A stretch of 44,361 nucleotides of DNA from Acinetobacter pollinis (GTDB lineage: Bacteria > Pseudomonadota > Gammaproteobacteria > Pseudomonadales > Moraxellaceae), in NCBI RefSeq assembly GCF_015627175.1, contig NZ_VTDQ01000019.1:1-44361 (forward strand). Direction: 5' to 3'. The notes under the pieces were generated by a model. The model saw only the letters and a program-made list of their open reading frames with translations, had not been told where the DNA came from and did not search any database. Below are positions 29,749 through 40,105 of the stretch, piece by piece (the stretch's first letter is position 1; the number at the start of each line of letters is the position of its first letter). The translations under genes were made by a program, and so were the position numbers.

Positions 29749-31740
29749 ATGGACATGCTATTAGGTAAGATTGGATGGGGCGCCATCCCTAAAGAGCCAA
29801 TTGTAATTGTTACTGCAATTATTATGGCGCTTGGTGCTATTGCAGTTCTTTCAGGTATTACTTATTTCAAAAAGTGGGGATATCTTTGGAAAGAATGGGC
29901 TACATCTGTAGACCATAAAAAAATTGGTATCATGTATATTCTTGTTTCTGTAATCATGCTACTTCGTGGCTTTGCAGATGCATTTATGATGCGACTTCAA
30001 TTATTCCTTGCAAGCAATGGTAACCCTGGTTACTTACATCCAGACCACTATGATCAGATCTTCACTGCACACGGTGTAATCATGATCTTCTTTGTGGCTA
30101 TGGGTCTTGTTGTTGGTTTAATGAACGTTATCGTGCCACTTCAAATCGGCGCACGTGACGTTGCATTTCCACTCCTGAACCAATTTAGCTTCTGGGCATT
30201 TGCAGGCTCTGCTGGCTTGATCATGGTCTCACTTGTACTCGGTGAGTTTGCTGCAACAGGTTGGTTAGCATACCCTCCTCTTTCTGGCATTCAATACTCT
30301 CCTGGCGTGGGTGTTGACTATTGGATCTGGGCATTACAGATATCAGGTTTAGGTACACTGCTTACAGGGGTTAACTTCCTTGTAACAATTATTAAAATGC
30401 GTGCGCCTGGCATGAAACTCATGGATATGCCGATTTTTACATGGACTGCTTTATGTACATGTGTATTAATCGTAGCAACATTCCCTGTGTTAACTGCTAC
30501 TGTAGCAATGCTGACTTTAGACCGTTACTTTGACTTCCATTTCTTTACGAACGACCTTGGCGGCAGTCCAATGCTCTACGTAAACCTAATTTGGACATGG
30601 GGTCACCCAGAAGTATATATCCTAGTATTACCAGCATTTGGTGTTTACTCTGAGATTGTTCCTACTTTCTCACGTAAAGCACTGTTTGGCTATAAAACTA
30701 TGGTATATGCCACTGTTGCAATTGCAGTACTTTCATTAATCGTTTGGTTACACCACTTCTTCACTATGGGTGCAGGAGCGAATGTAAATGCATTCTTCGG
30801 TATTATGACCATGATTATTGCAATTCCTACTGGGGTTAAAATTTTCTCTTGGTTATTTACCATGTATAAAGGTCGTATTACCTTTACATCTCCAATGCTT
30901 TGGACATTAGGCTTCCTAGTGACTTTCGGTATTGGTGGTTTAACAGGTGTACTTATGGCGGTTCCACCTGCTGACTTCCTTGTACATAACTCGTTATTCC
31001 TTATTGCTCACTTCCATAACGTAATTATTGGTGGTGTTGTATTCGGTCTCTTTGCTGCAATTACCTTCTGGTGGCCAAAAATGTTTGGCTGGAAGCTAAA
31101 TGAAGCATGGGGCAAAGCATCATTCTGGTTCTGGTTCATCGGTTTCTATTTTGCATTTATGCCACTTTATATCCTTGGTTTCATGGGTATGACACGTCGC
31201 TTAAATACATATGACAACCCAGAATGGACGCCATATCTAGCAATTGCTATGGTTGGTGCAATCCTCGTTGCTATCGGTATTCTTTGCTTTATTATGCAAG
31301 TTGTAGTTGGTTTCTTACAACGTAACAATAACATTGACTATACTGGCGACGCATGGGATGGCCGCACATTTGAATGGGCTACATCATCTCCTGCTCCATT
31401 TTATAACTTTGCCTACATTCCAGATGGCGAGCATATCGATCGCTTCTGGTTAGATAAAGAAAATGGCGTTGCTTATATCAAACCAGAAAAATATGAAGAT
31501 ATTCATATGCCAACGAATCGTGCGGCTGGTTTTGTTATGGCAATACTAATTACAGTGTTAGGGTTTGCACTCATCTGGCATATTTGGTGGTTGGTATTTG
31601 TAAGCTTTGCTGCAACAATCATTACTTTAATTCGAAGTTCTTACACCAAAAAAGTTGACTACTACGTTCCTGCTGCAGAAGTTGAGCGTATTGAAAGTGA
31701 ACGTTATGCCATTTTAGAAAAACACTTGAAGAAGGACTAA
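29749..31740 (+). CDS. cyoB: Cytochrome bo3 ubiquinol oxidase subunit I
   Basis: Catalytic subunit, 663 residues (same as E. coli). Heme and copper ligands align with E. coli at an offset of two: His108 (TAHGVI, low-spin heme), His286 and Tyr290 (GHPEVY, CuB and its cross-linked tyrosine), His335-His336 (WLHHFF, CuB), His421 (heme o3) and His423 (low-spin heme) in HFHN. It reduces O2 to water and pumps protons. Starts 3 bases after cyoA. Confidence 0.98.
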   Translation: MDMLLGKIGWGAIPKEPIVIVTAIIMALGAIAVLSGITYFKKWGYLWKEWATSVDHKKIGIMYILVSVIMLLRGFADAFMMRLQLFLASNGNPGYLHPDHYDQIFTAHGVIMIFFVAMGLVVGLMNVIVPLQIGARDVAFPLLNQFSFWAFAGSAGLIMVSLVLGEFAATGWLAYPPLSGIQYSPGVGVDYWIWALQISGLGTLLTGVNFLVTIIKMRAPGMKLMDMPIFTWTALCTCVLIVATFPVLTATVAMLTLDRYFDFHFFTNDLGGSPMLYVNLIWTWGHPEVYILVLPAFGVYSEIVPTFSRKALFGYKTMVYATVAIAVLSLIVWLHHFFTMGAGANVNAFFGIMTMIIAIPTGVKIFSWLFTMYKGRITFTSPMLWTLGFLVTFGIGGLTGVLMAVPPADFLVHNSLFLIAHFHNVIIGGVVFGLFAAITFWWPKMFGWKLNEAWGKASFWFWFIGFYFAFMPLYILGFMGMTRRLNTYDNPEWTPYLAIAMVGAILVAIGILCFIMQVVVGFLQRNNNIDYTGDAWDGRTFEWATSSPAPFYNFAYIPDGEHIDRFWLDKENGVAYIKPEKYEDIHMPTNRAAGFVMAILITVLGFALIWHIWWLVFVSFAATIITLIRSSYTKKVDYYVPAAEVERIESERYAILEKHLKKD

Positions 31741-31744
31741 AACA

Positions 31745-32368
31745 ATGGCTGAAGTACTTCATCAACAAGGTCATGGACACGATGATCATCACCACCATGA
31801 TGATACTGACATCACTGTCTTTGGTTTTTGGACATATTTAATGAGTGACCTCGTATTATTCGGGACACTCTTCATTGCCTACATTGTTTTACATTCGCAT
31901 ATTCCAGCTGGTACTCCGGGCCCAGCAGAGTTATTTAGTGAATCATTAAGCTATGTTCTTGTTGAAACATTTGCACTTTTGATTTCATCTGTAACTTTTG
32001 GATTTGCTGTTCTTGCTCGCTACAAGAACAATGCAAATGGTGTAATTACTTGGTTAGTCGTTACTTGGTTATTCGGTGCTGCTTTTATTGGTATGGAAAT
32101 TAATGAATTCCATCACCTAGTAATGGCAGGACATGGACCAAGTCACAGCGCATTCTTATCTGCATTCTTTACACTCGTTGGAACACATGGTATCCATGTT
32201 ACTTCTGGCCTTGTGTGGATGATCGTATTAATTTGTCAAATTAAAAAAGATGGTTTGACTCTCCCAAATACACGTCGTCTTGCATGCTTAAGTTTGTTCT
32301 GGCACTTCCTTGATATCGTTTGGATTTGCGTATTTAGTGTTGTTTACTTAATGGGAGCTATCTCATGA
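31745..32368 (+). CDS. cyoC: Cytochrome bo3 ubiquinol oxidase subunit III
   Basis: 207-residue five-helix membrane subunit. It has a His/Asp-rich N-terminus ([11 protein letters not shown]), then [31 protein letters not shown] and the conserved [14 protein letters not shown]. It supports assembly and stable proton uptake of the oxidase. Four bases separate it from cyoB and it overlaps cyoD by four. Confidence 0.96.
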   Translation: MAEVLHQQGHGHDDHHHHDDTDITVFGFWTYLMSDLVLFGTLFIAYIVLHSHIPAGTPGPAELFSESLSYVLVETFALLISSVTFGFAVLARYKNNANGVITWLVVTWLFGAAFIGMEINEFHHLVMAGHGPSHSAFLSAFFTLVGTHGIHVTSGLVWMIVLICQIKKDGLTLPNTRRLACLSLFWHFLDIVWICVFSVVYLMGAIS

Positions 32369-32691
32369 GTCATGGTCACCACTCAGACAGCGGTTCACAC
32401 GGCAGCTTAAAACAGTACAGTATTGGTTTTATCCTTTCTATCATTTTAACTGTTATTCCTTTTGGAATGGTAATGACAGGTGGATTTAGCCGCTCACTAC
32501 TTCTTTCAGTAGTAGGTATTACTGGTATTGTTCAGGTTCTTGTACAGTTGATTTTCTTCTTACATATGAATTCATCTGAAGAACAACGCTGGAATGTGAT
32601 TGCATTTATTTATACCATCTTAACCATTGCTATTCTGCTTATTGGTTCAGTTTGGGTAATGAACTATCTACATTACAACATGATGATCTAA
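32365..32691 (+). CDS. cyoD: Cytochrome bo3 ubiquinol oxidase subunit IV
   Basis: 108-residue three-helix accessory subunit with the family pattern [20 protein letters not shown] and [18 protein letters not shown]. It helps CuB and heme site assembly. The start overlaps the cyoC stop (ATGA), so it is translationally coupled. Confidence 0.95.
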   Translation: MSHGHHSDSGSHGSLKQYSIGFILSIILTVIPFGMVMTGGFSRSLLLSVVGITGIVQVLVQLIFFLHMNSSEEQRWNVIAFIYTILTIAILLIGSVWVMNYLHYNMMI

Positions 32692-32701
32692 ACTGATTGT
32701 C

Positions 32702-33589
32702 ATGCTGAAGCAATACTTATTCCTGACAAAACCAGGGATTCTATTTGGTAACTTCGTTACCACCTTGGGCGGCTTTTTTCTAGCCGCCCAAGGCTCTGTG
32801 AATATCCTGTTACTTCTACTCACACTCATAGGAACAACGCTAGTTGTTGCTTCTGGCTGTGTTGTAAATAACTACATTGACCAAGATATTGATCCTAGAA
32901 TGCAACGTACGCAAAATCGCGCGTTGGTTACTAAAGTTATTCAACCGAATACCGCTTTATGTTTTGCGTTTATATTAGGTAGTATCGGACTTGCAATACT
33001 TTGGTATTTCACAAACGTATATGCATTTAGTTTTGCAATACTTGGTTTCGTTGTTTACGTATTCTTCTATAGTTTATGGTCTAAACGAACATCTATACAT
33101 CAGACTGTTATCGGTAGTATTTCAGGTGCTTGCCCACCAGTAATTGGTTATACAGCCGTCTCCCATCAGTTTGATATTGCTGCCCTCCTTGTTTTTTTGG
33201 CATATGGCTTATGGCAAATGCCACACTCTTGGGGTATTGCAATTTATCGTTTCGATGACTATAAACGCGCAGGTATTCCTATTTTGCCTGTTGCACGCTC
33301 GATCTTAAGAACGAAAGTAGAATCGCTTATTTATGTGATTCTCTTTACAGCTGTATTAAATGGTTTGTATTGCTTCCACTATACAAATATTTTCTTTTTA
33401 ATTACATTTAATGCGCTCTGTGCTTACTGGCTTTATCTATCTGTGATTGGTTTTAAAATAACGGATCCAGAAGGTGAAAAAAACTGGGCAAAACGGTATT
33501 TCTTATATTCTGTCATTCTAATTACAGCATTAAGTATTAGTTTTAGCTTTAGCTATCAGTCTCCAGCACCATTTCTTCCCCTATTTTAA
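32702..33589 (+). CDS. cyoE: Protoheme IX farnesyltransferase (heme o synthase)
   Basis: UbiA-superfamily membrane prenyltransferase that adds a farnesyl group to heme b, making the heme o needed by CyoB. 295 residues. The two Asp-rich motifs are NYIDQDIDPRMQRTQNRAL and the loop YRFDDYKRAGIPILP. Last gene of the operon, 10 bp after cyoD, with a poor SD. No T-tailed terminator was seen after it; the rpsF promoter begins 47 bases downstream. Confidence 0.96.
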   Translation: MLKQYLFLTKPGILFGNFVTTLGGFFLAAQGSVNILLLLLTLIGTTLVVASGCVVNNYIDQDIDPRMQRTQNRALVTKVIQPNTALCFAFILGSIGLAILWYFTNVYAFSFAILGFVVYVFFYSLWSKRTSIHQTVIGSISGACPPVIGYTAVSHQFDIAALLVFLAYGLWQMPHSWGIAIYRFDDYKRAGIPILPVARSILRTKVESLIYVILFTAVLNGLYCFHYTNIFFLITFNALCAYWLYLSVIGFKITDPEGEKNWAKRYFLYSVILITALSISFSFSYQSPAPFLPLF

Positions 33590-33636
33590 TTAAGATAGGG
33601 TGAATTTAAAACACGCTCTCTTAAAGCAAATTTGCC

Positions 33637-33665
33637 TTGAAATTCTATTTAAATTTCTATAGAAT
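33637..33665 (+). promoter_or_regulatory. Promoter of rpsF-rpsR-rplI
   Basis: TTGAAA (33637-33642), 17-bp spacer, TAGAAT (33660-33665), each 5 of 6 to consensus. The predicted start near 33672 gives a leader of about 95 bases. The promoter overlaps an inverted repeat, AATTCTAT (33641-33648) with ATAGAATT (33659-33666). Confidence 0.7.
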
Positions 33666-33684
33666 TCTCAACTCGCTTTTGCGA

Positions 33685-33704
33685 CATATTGTAATCACAA
33701 TATG
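33685..33704 (+). other. Hairpin in the rpsF leader
   Basis: Perfect 7-bp stem CATATTG/CAATATG with a 6-nt loop, directly before the S6:S18-type structure. No T-run follows. It may help fold the leader or set the transcript 5' end. Confidence 0.5.
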
Positions 33705-33705
33705 A

Positions 33706-33759
33706 CTCCTTGCTTTTAATGTGAATAAACATATTAAAAGCTGTATAAACCGTAAGGAG
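33706..33759 (+). promoter_or_regulatory. S6:S18-type ribosomal protein leader of rpsF
   Basis: An outer stem pairs ctcctt (33706-33711) with aaggag (33754-33759), which is the rpsF Shine-Dalgarno. Inside is a 12-bp hairpin (33712-33723 with 33730-33741, one G:T, loop aataaa), followed by a single-stranded bulge 33742-33753 containing CCG at 33750-33752. This is the layout of the known bacterial leader bound by the S6:S18 complex: long hairpin, CCG bulge and closing stem. Binding would hide the SD and repress the operon. Confidence 0.8.
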
Positions 33760-33765
33760 CTGACA

Positions 33766-34155
33766 ATGCGTCACTACGAAATCGTAATTCTGGTACACCC
33801 AGACCAAAGCGATCAAGTGGTAGGTATGGTTGAACGCTATATCTCTCACATCAAAGAAGCTGAAGGTCAAATTCACCGTTTAGAAGATTGGGGCCGTCGC
33901 CAATTGGCTTACCCAATTAACAAAATTCATAAAGCGCACTACATTTTAATGAATGTTGAATGTGGTCAATCTACGCTTGACGAATTAAACGAATTATTCC
34001 GCTACAATGATGCAATCATTCGTAATTTAGTTATCCGTCGTGATAACGCAATTACTGAAGAATCTTTACTTGCTAAAAGTGCTGAAGAAAAACGTGCGCG
34101 TAAAGCTCAACGTGAAGAAGCACAACAAGCAACTCAAGAATCTGCTGAAGCTTAA
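33766..34155 (+). CDS. rpsF: 30S ribosomal protein S6
   Basis: S6 binds S18 and 16S rRNA on the platform of the small subunit. The start is the ATG at 33766, seven bases after aaggag, giving [18 protein letters not shown] as in E. coli and 129 residues; the open frame extends back to a GTG at 33721 inside the leader hairpin. [14 protein letters not shown] is the family signature. The C-terminus is a charged Glu/Ala/Gln tail. First gene of rpsF-rpsR-rplI; the usual priB between rpsF and rpsR is absent. Confidence 0.98.
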   Translation: MRHYEIVILVHPDQSDQVVGMVERYISHIKEAEGQIHRLEDWGRRQLAYPINKIHKAHYILMNVECGQSTLDELNELFRYNDAIIRNLVIRRDNAITEESLLAKSAEEKRARKAQREEAQQATQESAEA

Positions 34156-34166
34156 GGAGAACATCA

Positions 34167-34394
34167 ATGGCACGTTTTTACCGTCGTCGCAAGTTCTGCC
34201 GCTTTACAGCTGAGAATGTTGCATACATCGACTATAAAGATATCGATACTTTAAAACAGTATATCACTGAAAACGGCAAGATCGTTCCTAGCCGTATCAC
34301 TGGTACAAAAGCACGTTATCAACGTCAATTAGCGCTTGCTGTTAAACAAGCTCGTTTCTTGGCTTTGATTCCGTACACTGACAACCATAAGTGA
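34167..34394 (+). CDS. rpsR: 30S ribosomal protein S18
   Basis: 75-residue basic protein, [20 protein letters not shown] at the N-terminus and [20 protein letters not shown], matching E. coli S18. It partners S6 in the ribosome and in the autoregulatory complex. 11 bp after rpsF with aaggag. Confidence 0.98.
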   Translation: MARFYRRRKFCRFTAENVAYIDYKDIDTLKQYITENGKIVPSRITGTKARYQRQLALAVKQARFLALIPYTDNHK

Positions 34395-34402
34395 GGTGAG
34401 CT

Positions 34403-34849
34403 GTGGACGTTATCTTATTACAACGCATTAAAAACCTTGGTAAACTAGGCGACAAAGTAGCTGTTAAAGCTGGTTATGGTCGTAACTTTTTGATTCCTCA
34501 AGGTAAAGCAGTTGCTGCAACTGAAGCAAATACTGCTGCTTTTGAAGCTCGTCGTGCTGAACTTGAAAAAGAAGAAGCAGAAGTTTTAGCTGCTGCTCAA
34601 GCACGTGCTGACCAATTAAACGAAGTGAACATCGTTATTACAGCAAAAGCTGGTGACGAAGGTAAACTATTCGGTTCTATCGGTACTCGCGATATTGCTG
34701 ATGCTTTAACAAATGCAGGTCTAAATGTTGACCGTGCAGAAGTTCGTTTACCAAATGGCGCACTTCGCCACACTGGTGAATTCAACATCGCAATTCAATT
34801 GCACCATGATGTTGTTGCAGAAGTTCTCGTAACTATTGTTTCTGAGTAA
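34403..34849 (+). CDS. rplI: 50S ribosomal protein L9
   Basis: 148 residues: N-terminal rRNA-binding domain ([33 protein letters not shown]), long connecting helix rich in Ala/Glu, and C-terminal domain with [14 protein letters not shown] start with gagg upstream, 8 bp after rpsR. A strong terminator ends the operon. Confidence 0.98.
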   Translation: MDVILLQRIKNLGKLGDKVAVKAGYGRNFLIPQGKAVAATEANTAAFEARRAELEKEEAEVLAAAQARADQLNEVNIVITAKAGDEGKLFGSIGTRDIADALTNAGLNVDRAEVRLPNGALRHTGEFNIAIQLHHDVVAEVLVTIVSE

Positions 34850-34861
34850 TTTCTCTGCATA

Positions 34862-34891
34862 AAAAAGAGCATGCGTTTGCATGCTCTTTTT
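34862..34891 (+). terminator. Terminator of rpsF-rpsR-rplI
   Basis: 13-bp stem aaaaagagcatgc/gcatgctcttttt with gttt loop, T-rich tail, 12 bases after the rplI stop. Confidence 0.93.
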
Positions 34892-34992
34892 GTTTTTATA
34901 GTCCTATAATTTTTCTTTGTTTACCGTTAGAATAACTCGCTTAAATCCATATTAAAGTCTCTGCTTTATCAAACTGAACGCTAAGGTTATTT

Positions 34993-36441
34993 ATGTCTCA
35001 GGCGAATGCCCAAGTTGCACCAAAATCATTAGATCAGGATAGTAAAAACACTTCTGAGCAAAATCAGCTTAAAGAGTTTCGCACACCACCGCATAACTTA
35101 TCCATTGAACAAGCTGTACTTGCCGCATTAATGACGGTCGCAGAGTCATTTGAACAAGTTGGTGATACACTTACTGAAAATGATTTTTATGCAACACGTC
35201 ATAAATATATTTTTCGTGCAATTGATAAACTTGCCAAAGAGAACTCCCCATACGATGCTGTACTGGTACATGACTGGCTCACGAAACAAAATTTACTCGA
35301 TGCGATTGGTGGTGAAGATTATTTAATGCAGCTAATGGCAGACTCGCCTTCTAGCTTCTATAATCTTGAAACATATGCACATAAAATTAAAGAGTTTGCA
35401 ACTTTACGTAGCATGATTAAAGCAAGTAATGAAATATTACTCAATGCATATGATACAAAAGGACGCAGTGTTTCCGATATCTTAGATCTTGCAGAAACTA
35501 ATATTTTTTCTATCGCTGAACAACATAATAGTAATAAAAAAAGTGCTGGGCCACAGCCCATTACTTCAGTGGTATCTGATGTATTTAATAAGTTGAGTGA
35601 ACTGTCTCAAATGGAAGGAAGCATCACTGGCTTATCTACAGGTTTCTTGGAACTTGATAACAAAACATCGGGCATGCAAGCTGGCGACCTTATTATCGTT
35701 GCCGCACGTCCCTCTATGGGGAAAACAACTTTCGCAATGAATCTAATTGAGAGTGTACTATTTAATTCAGATTTACCTGCTTTAGTTTTCTCTATGGAAA
35801 TGCCCGCAGATTCAATTGCAATGCGTTTAATTTCCTCTTACGGAAAAGTCCATCAAGGACATTTACGTTCAGGTAAACTCGACAGCGATGAATGGTCAAA
35901 AGTTACTGGCACAATCCTACAGTTACAAGAAAAATCTTTATATATTGATGACTCATCTGCTCTACCACCTACAGAACTTCGAGCGCGTGCAAGACGTATT
36001 GCAAAACAGCATGGAGGAAAACTAGGTTGTATTATGGTCGATTATCTTCAACTAATGAAAGTCCCTGGTATGGGAGATAACCGAGTTGGTGAAATCTCAG
36101 AAATTTCTAGAAGTTTAAAAGCACTGGCAAAAGAAATGAATTGTCCTGTTGTTGCACTTTCTCAGTTAAACCGTAGCTTAGAAAATAGGCCAAATAAAAG
36201 ACCTGTTATGTCAGATTTACGTGAATCTGGAGCAATTGAGCAAGATGCAGATTTAATTATGTTTATTTACCGAGACGAGGTCTACAATAAAGAATCCAAA
36301 GAGGCTGGGACAGCAGAAATTATTATCGGTAAACAACGTAATGGACCTATTGGTACTGTAAGACTTGCCTTTGAAGGACAATATACAAGATTTAGTAATT
36401 TATCTCCTGAATATTACAACCAATTCGATGATGAAGAATAG
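34993..36441 (+). CDS. dnaB: Replicative DNA helicase
   Basis: Hexameric 5'-3' helicase of the replication fork, 482 residues. A variable Gln/Asn/Ser-rich start is followed by the helical N-terminal domain (PPHNLSIEQAVLAALM), linker, and RecA-like domain with Walker A RPSMGKTTF (Lys244), Walker B-like IMVDYLQLM, and SQLNRSLENRPNKRPVMSDL. No intein. It has its own upstream region after the rplI terminator; a promoter could not be assigned with confidence. An inverted repeat follows the gene. Confidence 0.97.
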   Translation: MSQANAQVAPKSLDQDSKNTSEQNQLKEFRTPPHNLSIEQAVLAALMTVAESFEQVGDTLTENDFYATRHKYIFRAIDKLAKENSPYDAVLVHDWLTKQNLLDAIGGEDYLMQLMADSPSSFYNLETYAHKIKEFATLRSMIKASNEILLNAYDTKGRSVSDILDLAETNIFSIAEQHNSNKKSAGPQPITSVVSDVFNKLSELSQMEGSITGLSTGFLELDNKTSGMQAGDLIIVAARPSMGKTTFAMNLIESVLFNSDLPALVFSMEMPADSIAMRLISSYGKVHQGHLRSGKLDSDEWSKVTGTILQLQEKSLYIDDSSALPPTELRARARRIAKQHGGKLGCIMVDYLQLMKVPGMGDNRVGEISEISRSLKALAKEMNCPVVALSQLNRSLENRPNKRPVMSDLRESGAIEQDADLIMFIYRDEVYNKESKEAGTAEIIIGKQRNGPIGTVRLAFEGQYTRFSNLSPEYYNQFDDEE

Positions 36442-36457
36442 GATTAATCCAATACAA

Positions 36458-36484
36458 GGTATGGTATAGAATTGGTACCATACC
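36458..36484. promoter_or_regulatory. Inverted repeat between dnaB and the WYL regulator gene
   Basis: Perfect 9-bp arms GGTATGGTA / TACCATACC around a 9-base centre. No T-run follows, so it is a poor terminator. It lies about 80 bases before the WYL regulator start, where an autoregulatory operator would be expected. Confidence 0.5.
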
Positions 36485-36566
36485 CTATAAAAGGCTAGCA
36501 TCATCCACAAGTTTTAGCGTAATATTCGCTCAATTCACTTTGCCTTTTATTGATTTATTTCTATTT

Positions 36567-37562
36567 ATGTCTATACAAGAAAAAGAAACCTCGAATAGCC
36601 TATATCGTCAATGGCAGATTTTGTCCCGTCTAACTACTGGAACTTGGACAGGAACAAGACAACTGCAAGAAACGCTTGAAAGAGAAGGTATTTCTATTAG
36701 TCTACGTACAATTCAACGTGACTTAAATCAGATTGCACAACGCTTCCCTATTGAGAATAATGGCGAAACACCTCAAGGTTGGCGTTGGCAAGCAAATGCA
36801 CCTATTCAAAGCCTACCCCATATGACAAGCTCACAGGCGGTGACTTTCATGATGGTAGAAGAACATTTAAGACATCTTTTACCTCAAAGCCTGATTGAGG
36901 AAATGAATCCTTGGTTCGATTTAGCTCGTCATAGCCTTTCTACACAAAATAATGTACGTCAGTGGATTAATAGGGTACGCATTGTACCTGCATCACAACC
37001 ACTTATTCCACCTGTCGTTAACAAAGTGGCACAACAAGTAATTTACGAAGGCTTACTTCAAGATAAGCAGTTAGAGTGCGTTTATAAAGCAAGAACAAAC
37101 CAAGGTGAAAATAAAACGTATACGCTTAATCCTTTAGCATTGGTACAAAAGGGCTCCATTATCTATCTTATTTGTACGCGTCATGATAAATCAGATGTAA
37201 GAACATTTGCATTACATCGTTTTAAATCGGCGACTGTATTAGATAGCCGTGCTCTTCATCCAGCTAATTTTAATATTGATGATTATATAGAATCTGGTGC
37301 ACTAGGTTTTAGAGTGGATTATGACCAACCCACTCAAAATATTCAAATTAAGCTTAAGATGACTGAAAATACAGCGCAAACATTTTATGAAAGTAAATTA
37401 AGCCTAGATCAGGATATTCAAAATATTGACGAAAATGTTGTTGAAGTTTCAGCAACTGTGCCTTTTACCTCTCAGCTTGTTTGGTGGCTAAGAAGCTTTG
37501 GGAAAAAAATATTACACATTGAACCTTATGTACTCGCACAGCAAGTTTATGAAACAGAATAA
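36567..37562 (+). CDS. WYL-domain transcriptional regulator
   Basis: 331 residues from the ATG at 36567 (the open frame reaches a TTG at 36540; neither has a clear SD). An N-terminal winged helix-turn-helix of the DeoR-like kind (QILSRLTTGTWTGTRQLQET, ISLRTIQRDLNQIAQRF) is followed by a WYL domain around 165-230 (ECVYKARTN, TLNPLALVQKGSIIYLICT, TFALHRFKSATVL) and a C-terminal WCX-like extension. WYL regulators often sense nucleic acids or nucleotides and control DNA-damage or defence genes. No defence genes lie nearby, so the target is unknown. Confidence 0.85.
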   Translation: MSIQEKETSNSLYRQWQILSRLTTGTWTGTRQLQETLEREGISISLRTIQRDLNQIAQRFPIENNGETPQGWRWQANAPIQSLPHMTSSQAVTFMMVEEHLRHLLPQSLIEEMNPWFDLARHSLSTQNNVRQWINRVRIVPASQPLIPPVVNKVAQQVIYEGLLQDKQLECVYKARTNQGENKTYTLNPLALVQKGSIIYLICTRHDKSDVRTFALHRFKSATVLDSRALHPANFNIDDYIESGALGFRVDYDQPTQNIQIKLKMTENTAQTFYESKLSLDQDIQNIDENVVEVSATVPFTSQLVWWLRSFGKKILHIEPYVLAQQVYETE

Positions 37563-37595
37563 AAAGAAACCTGCTTATAAGGCAGGTTTCTTTTT
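37561..37595. terminator. Bidirectional terminator between the WYL gene and mnmG
   Basis: 14-bp stem (aaaaagaaacctgc with gcaggtttcttttt), 7-nt loop, between convergent genes; it begins within the WYL stop codon and ends two bases before the mnmG stop. Confidence 0.9.
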
Positions 37596-37596
37596 A

Positions 37597-39477
37597 CTAA
37601 GCAATTTTACGGGACATATTCTTTTTTCGAACTGTAATCATAATTAGCTGAACCGCCGCAGGCGTCACCCCAGGAATACGATTTGCCTGTGCTAATGTTT
37701 CTGGACGCACTGCTTTAAGTTTTTGTGTAATTTCTCTTGAAAGACCAGAAACAATATCGTAGTCAAAATCAAGAGGGATTTTTGTTTCTTCAAGGCGTTT
37801 TAATTGGGCAACATCATCTTGCTGACGATTAATGTAGCCTGCATATTTCACAGCAATTTCAATTTGCTCGCCTACTTGTTCAGTTACTTCTGAACCTGTA
37901 AGTTCAGCAATATGCTTAAAATTCACCTGTGGACGCTTTAACAAATCAATTGCACTACACTCTTTACTTAAGTCCGCACCCGTCATTTCAACAAATTTTT
38001 TGCCCATCGGATTATTAGGTGCCGCCCATAGATGCTGTAAGCGTGCTGTTTCTGTTTCAACAGCTTCCATTTTCGTACAGTAAGCTGCCCATCTTTCATC
38101 GTCAACTAATCCTAGTTCACGACCAATTGCAGTTAAACGTTGGTCTGCATTATCTTCACGCAACATCAAACGATATTCTGCACGTGAAGTAAACATACGA
38201 TAAGGCTCTTTTGTACCCAGTGTAATTAAATCATCAACCAAGACACCCATATATGCTTCATCACGTTTTGGAGTCCATTCATCTTGTTCCCACGCACGGC
38301 GTGCAGCATTTAGTCCTGCCAATAATCCTTGTGCACCTGCTTCTTCATATCCTGTGGTTCCATTAATTTGACCCGCAAAATACAAATTATGAATTGCTTT
38401 AGTTTCTAAAGTAAACTTAAGTGCTTGTGGATTAAAGTAATCATATTCAATTGCGTAACCTGGGCGAAGAATATGCGCATTTTCCATTCCACGAATGGAA
38501 CGAACTAACTTAAATTGTACATCGAATGGTAAAGAGGTCGAAATACCGTTTGGATAAAGTTCATGTGTTGTTAAACCTTCAGGCTCTATAAATACCTGAT
38601 GGGAATCTTTATCTGAGAAGCGATGAATCTTATCTTCAATAGATGGACAATAACGTGGGCCCACTCCTTCAATTACACCTGTATACATTGGTGAGCGGTC
38701 TAAACCACTGCGAATAATATCGTGTGTTTGTTCATTCGTATGCGTAATATAGCAATTCACTTGCTCGGGATGCATTGAAGCATTTCCCATGAAAGACATG
38801 GTTGGAGATGGAAAATCCCCAGGCTGAGCTGTCATCACAGAGAAGTCGACTGAACGCGCATCTATACGTGGCGGTGTGCCTGTTTTGAGTCGACCCACTG
38901 GAAGTTGTAACTCTCTTAAGCGATCAGCCAGTGCAATTGATGGAGGATCGCCCGCACGACCACCGCTAGATTTTTGTAACCCGATATGGATGACACCGCC
39001 TAAGAATGTACCTGTAGTCAAAATGACCGTTTTAGTATCAAAACGAATACCCATTTGGGTAATAACACCTTTAACAGTATCGCCTTCTACAAGAATATCA
39101 TCAGCTGCTTGCTGAAAAATATCTAAATTTGGCTGATTCTCTAACGTATCTCTAATTGCAGCTTTGTATAAAATACGATCTGCCTGTGCACGTGTTGCAC
39201 GAACAGCAGCACCCTTTCTAGAGTTTAATATTCTAAATTGAATACCAGCCTTATCTGCAGCCAAACCCATTGAGCCGCCTAAAGCATCAATTTCACGAAC
39301 TAAATGTGATTTACCAATTCCACCAATAGCAGGATTACAGCTCATCTGCCCTAAAGTCTCAATATTATGAGTTAGTAGCAACGTCTGTCGTCCCATACGC
39401 GCAGCAGCTAACGCAGCTTCCGTACCAGCGTGACCACCACCAATAACGATAACATCGTAAACTTTAGGATAATGCAT
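37597..39477 (-). CDS. mnmG: tRNA uridine-5-carboxymethylaminomethyl modification enzyme MnmG
   Basis: FAD-dependent enzyme that with MnmE modifies the wobble uridine U34 of several tRNAs. 626 residues (E. coli GidA 629). FAD-binding [17 protein letters not shown] at 13-29, then [13 protein letters not shown] [32 protein letters not shown], and the C-terminal helical MnmE-binding domain ending [11 protein letters not shown] / ARIPGVTP-like [12 protein letters not shown]. Here it is separate from mnmE and rsmG. The region upstream (39478-39736) is AT-rich and shared divergently with the next gene. Confidence 0.97.
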   Translation of the reverse strand: MHYPKVYDVIVIGGGHAGTEAALAAARMGRQTLLLTHNIETLGQMSCNPAIGGIGKSHLVREIDALGGSMGLAADKAGIQFRILNSRKGAAVRATRAQADRILYKAAIRDTLENQPNLDIFQQAADDILVEGDTVKGVITQMGIRFDTKTVILTTGTFLGGVIHIGLQKSSGGRAGDPPSIALADRLRELQLPVGRLKTGTPPRIDARSVDFSVMTAQPGDFPSPTMSFMGNASMHPEQVNCYITHTNEQTHDIIRSGLDRSPMYTGVIEGVGPRYCPSIEDKIHRFSDKDSHQVFIEPEGLTTHELYPNGISTSLPFDVQFKLVRSIRGMENAHILRPGYAIEYDYFNPQALKFTLETKAIHNLYFAGQINGTTGYEEAGAQGLLAGLNAARRAWEQDEWTPKRDEAYMGVLVDDLITLGTKEPYRMFTSRAEYRLMLREDNADQRLTAIGRELGLVDDERWAAYCTKMEAVETETARLQHLWAAPNNPMGKKFVEMTGADLSKECSAIDLLKRPQVNFKHIAELTGSEVTEQVGEQIEIAVKYAGYINRQQDDVAQLKRLEETKIPLDFDYDIVSGLSREITQKLKAVRPETLAQANRIPGVTPAAVQLIMITVRKKNMSRKIA

Positions 39478-39736
39478 AATATTTACGTCAGAAATAAAAA
39501 AGACCCAATATTATATCAGAAATATTATTTAAAATATGCACATCTCAGGTTGCTTTTGCTGTTCTATATTTTATCCATTTGACATAAATAGATATAAAGT
39601 TTCATTCCATAGCAAATCTTCACAAACTAGCATCGTGAATTTACCTAAAAAGCATGATACACATCTGATTATTTTTTATACTTATGACACACCTTAGATA
39701 ATTCAACTAAAACACATCATATAAGGAAGAATAGTA

Positions 39737-40096
39737 ATGAAAAATAAATTTTTAACTACAATGCTATGTGCAAGTTTAGGATTAGGTATGGCAACTATTG
39801 CTCAAGCACATGAGCATCAAGATAATAATTATAACCCTCATAAATTTTCTCAAGTATGTAAGGGTAAAACAGCAGGAGCTCCAGTATCATTCGCCGCAAA
39901 TGGTGCGCTTTGGAATGGTACTTGCCAAACACAGTTTATTCCAACAAAACCAACTAAAGCCTTAAAGGGTAATGAACCTGAGTTATCTAGTGTATGTAGC
40001 AGTGAACCTTCATCTAAGAGTGTAAATATTGCAGGTAAAACATTTGTAGGTAAATGCGCACTTGCTTTTACACCACCAACACCACAACATCCATAA
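39737..40096 (+). CDS. Small secreted protein with two cysteine-pair modules, function unknown
   Basis: 119 residues with a clear signal peptide (KNKFLTTMLCASLGLGMATIAQA, cleavage after residue 24), then a short His/Asn/Asp-rich stretch. Two related modules follow: SQVCKGKTAGAPVSF...GTC (Cys41-Cys63, ending QTQFIP) and SSVCSSEPSSKSVNI...GKC (Cys87-Cys107, ending ALAFTP). Each reads S-x-V-C, about 20 residues, G-x-C, then an aromatic and proline, suggesting an internal duplication with one disulfide per module. Probably periplasmic. SD aaggaag precedes the ATG and a strong terminator follows, so it is a real single-gene unit. Family not recognised. Confidence 0.8.
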   Translation: MKNKFLTTMLCASLGLGMATIAQAHEHQDNNYNPHKFSQVCKGKTAGAPVSFAANGALWNGTCQTQFIPTKPTKALKGNEPELSSVCSSEPSSKSVNIAGKTFVGKCALAFTPPTPQHP

Positions 40097-40105
40097 AAAT
40101 GACAT

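Noticed and set aside
33721..33765. GTG start for rpsF in the leader
   Set aside because: It lies inside the regulatory hairpin and adds 15 residues absent from S6; the ATG at 33766 has the SD.
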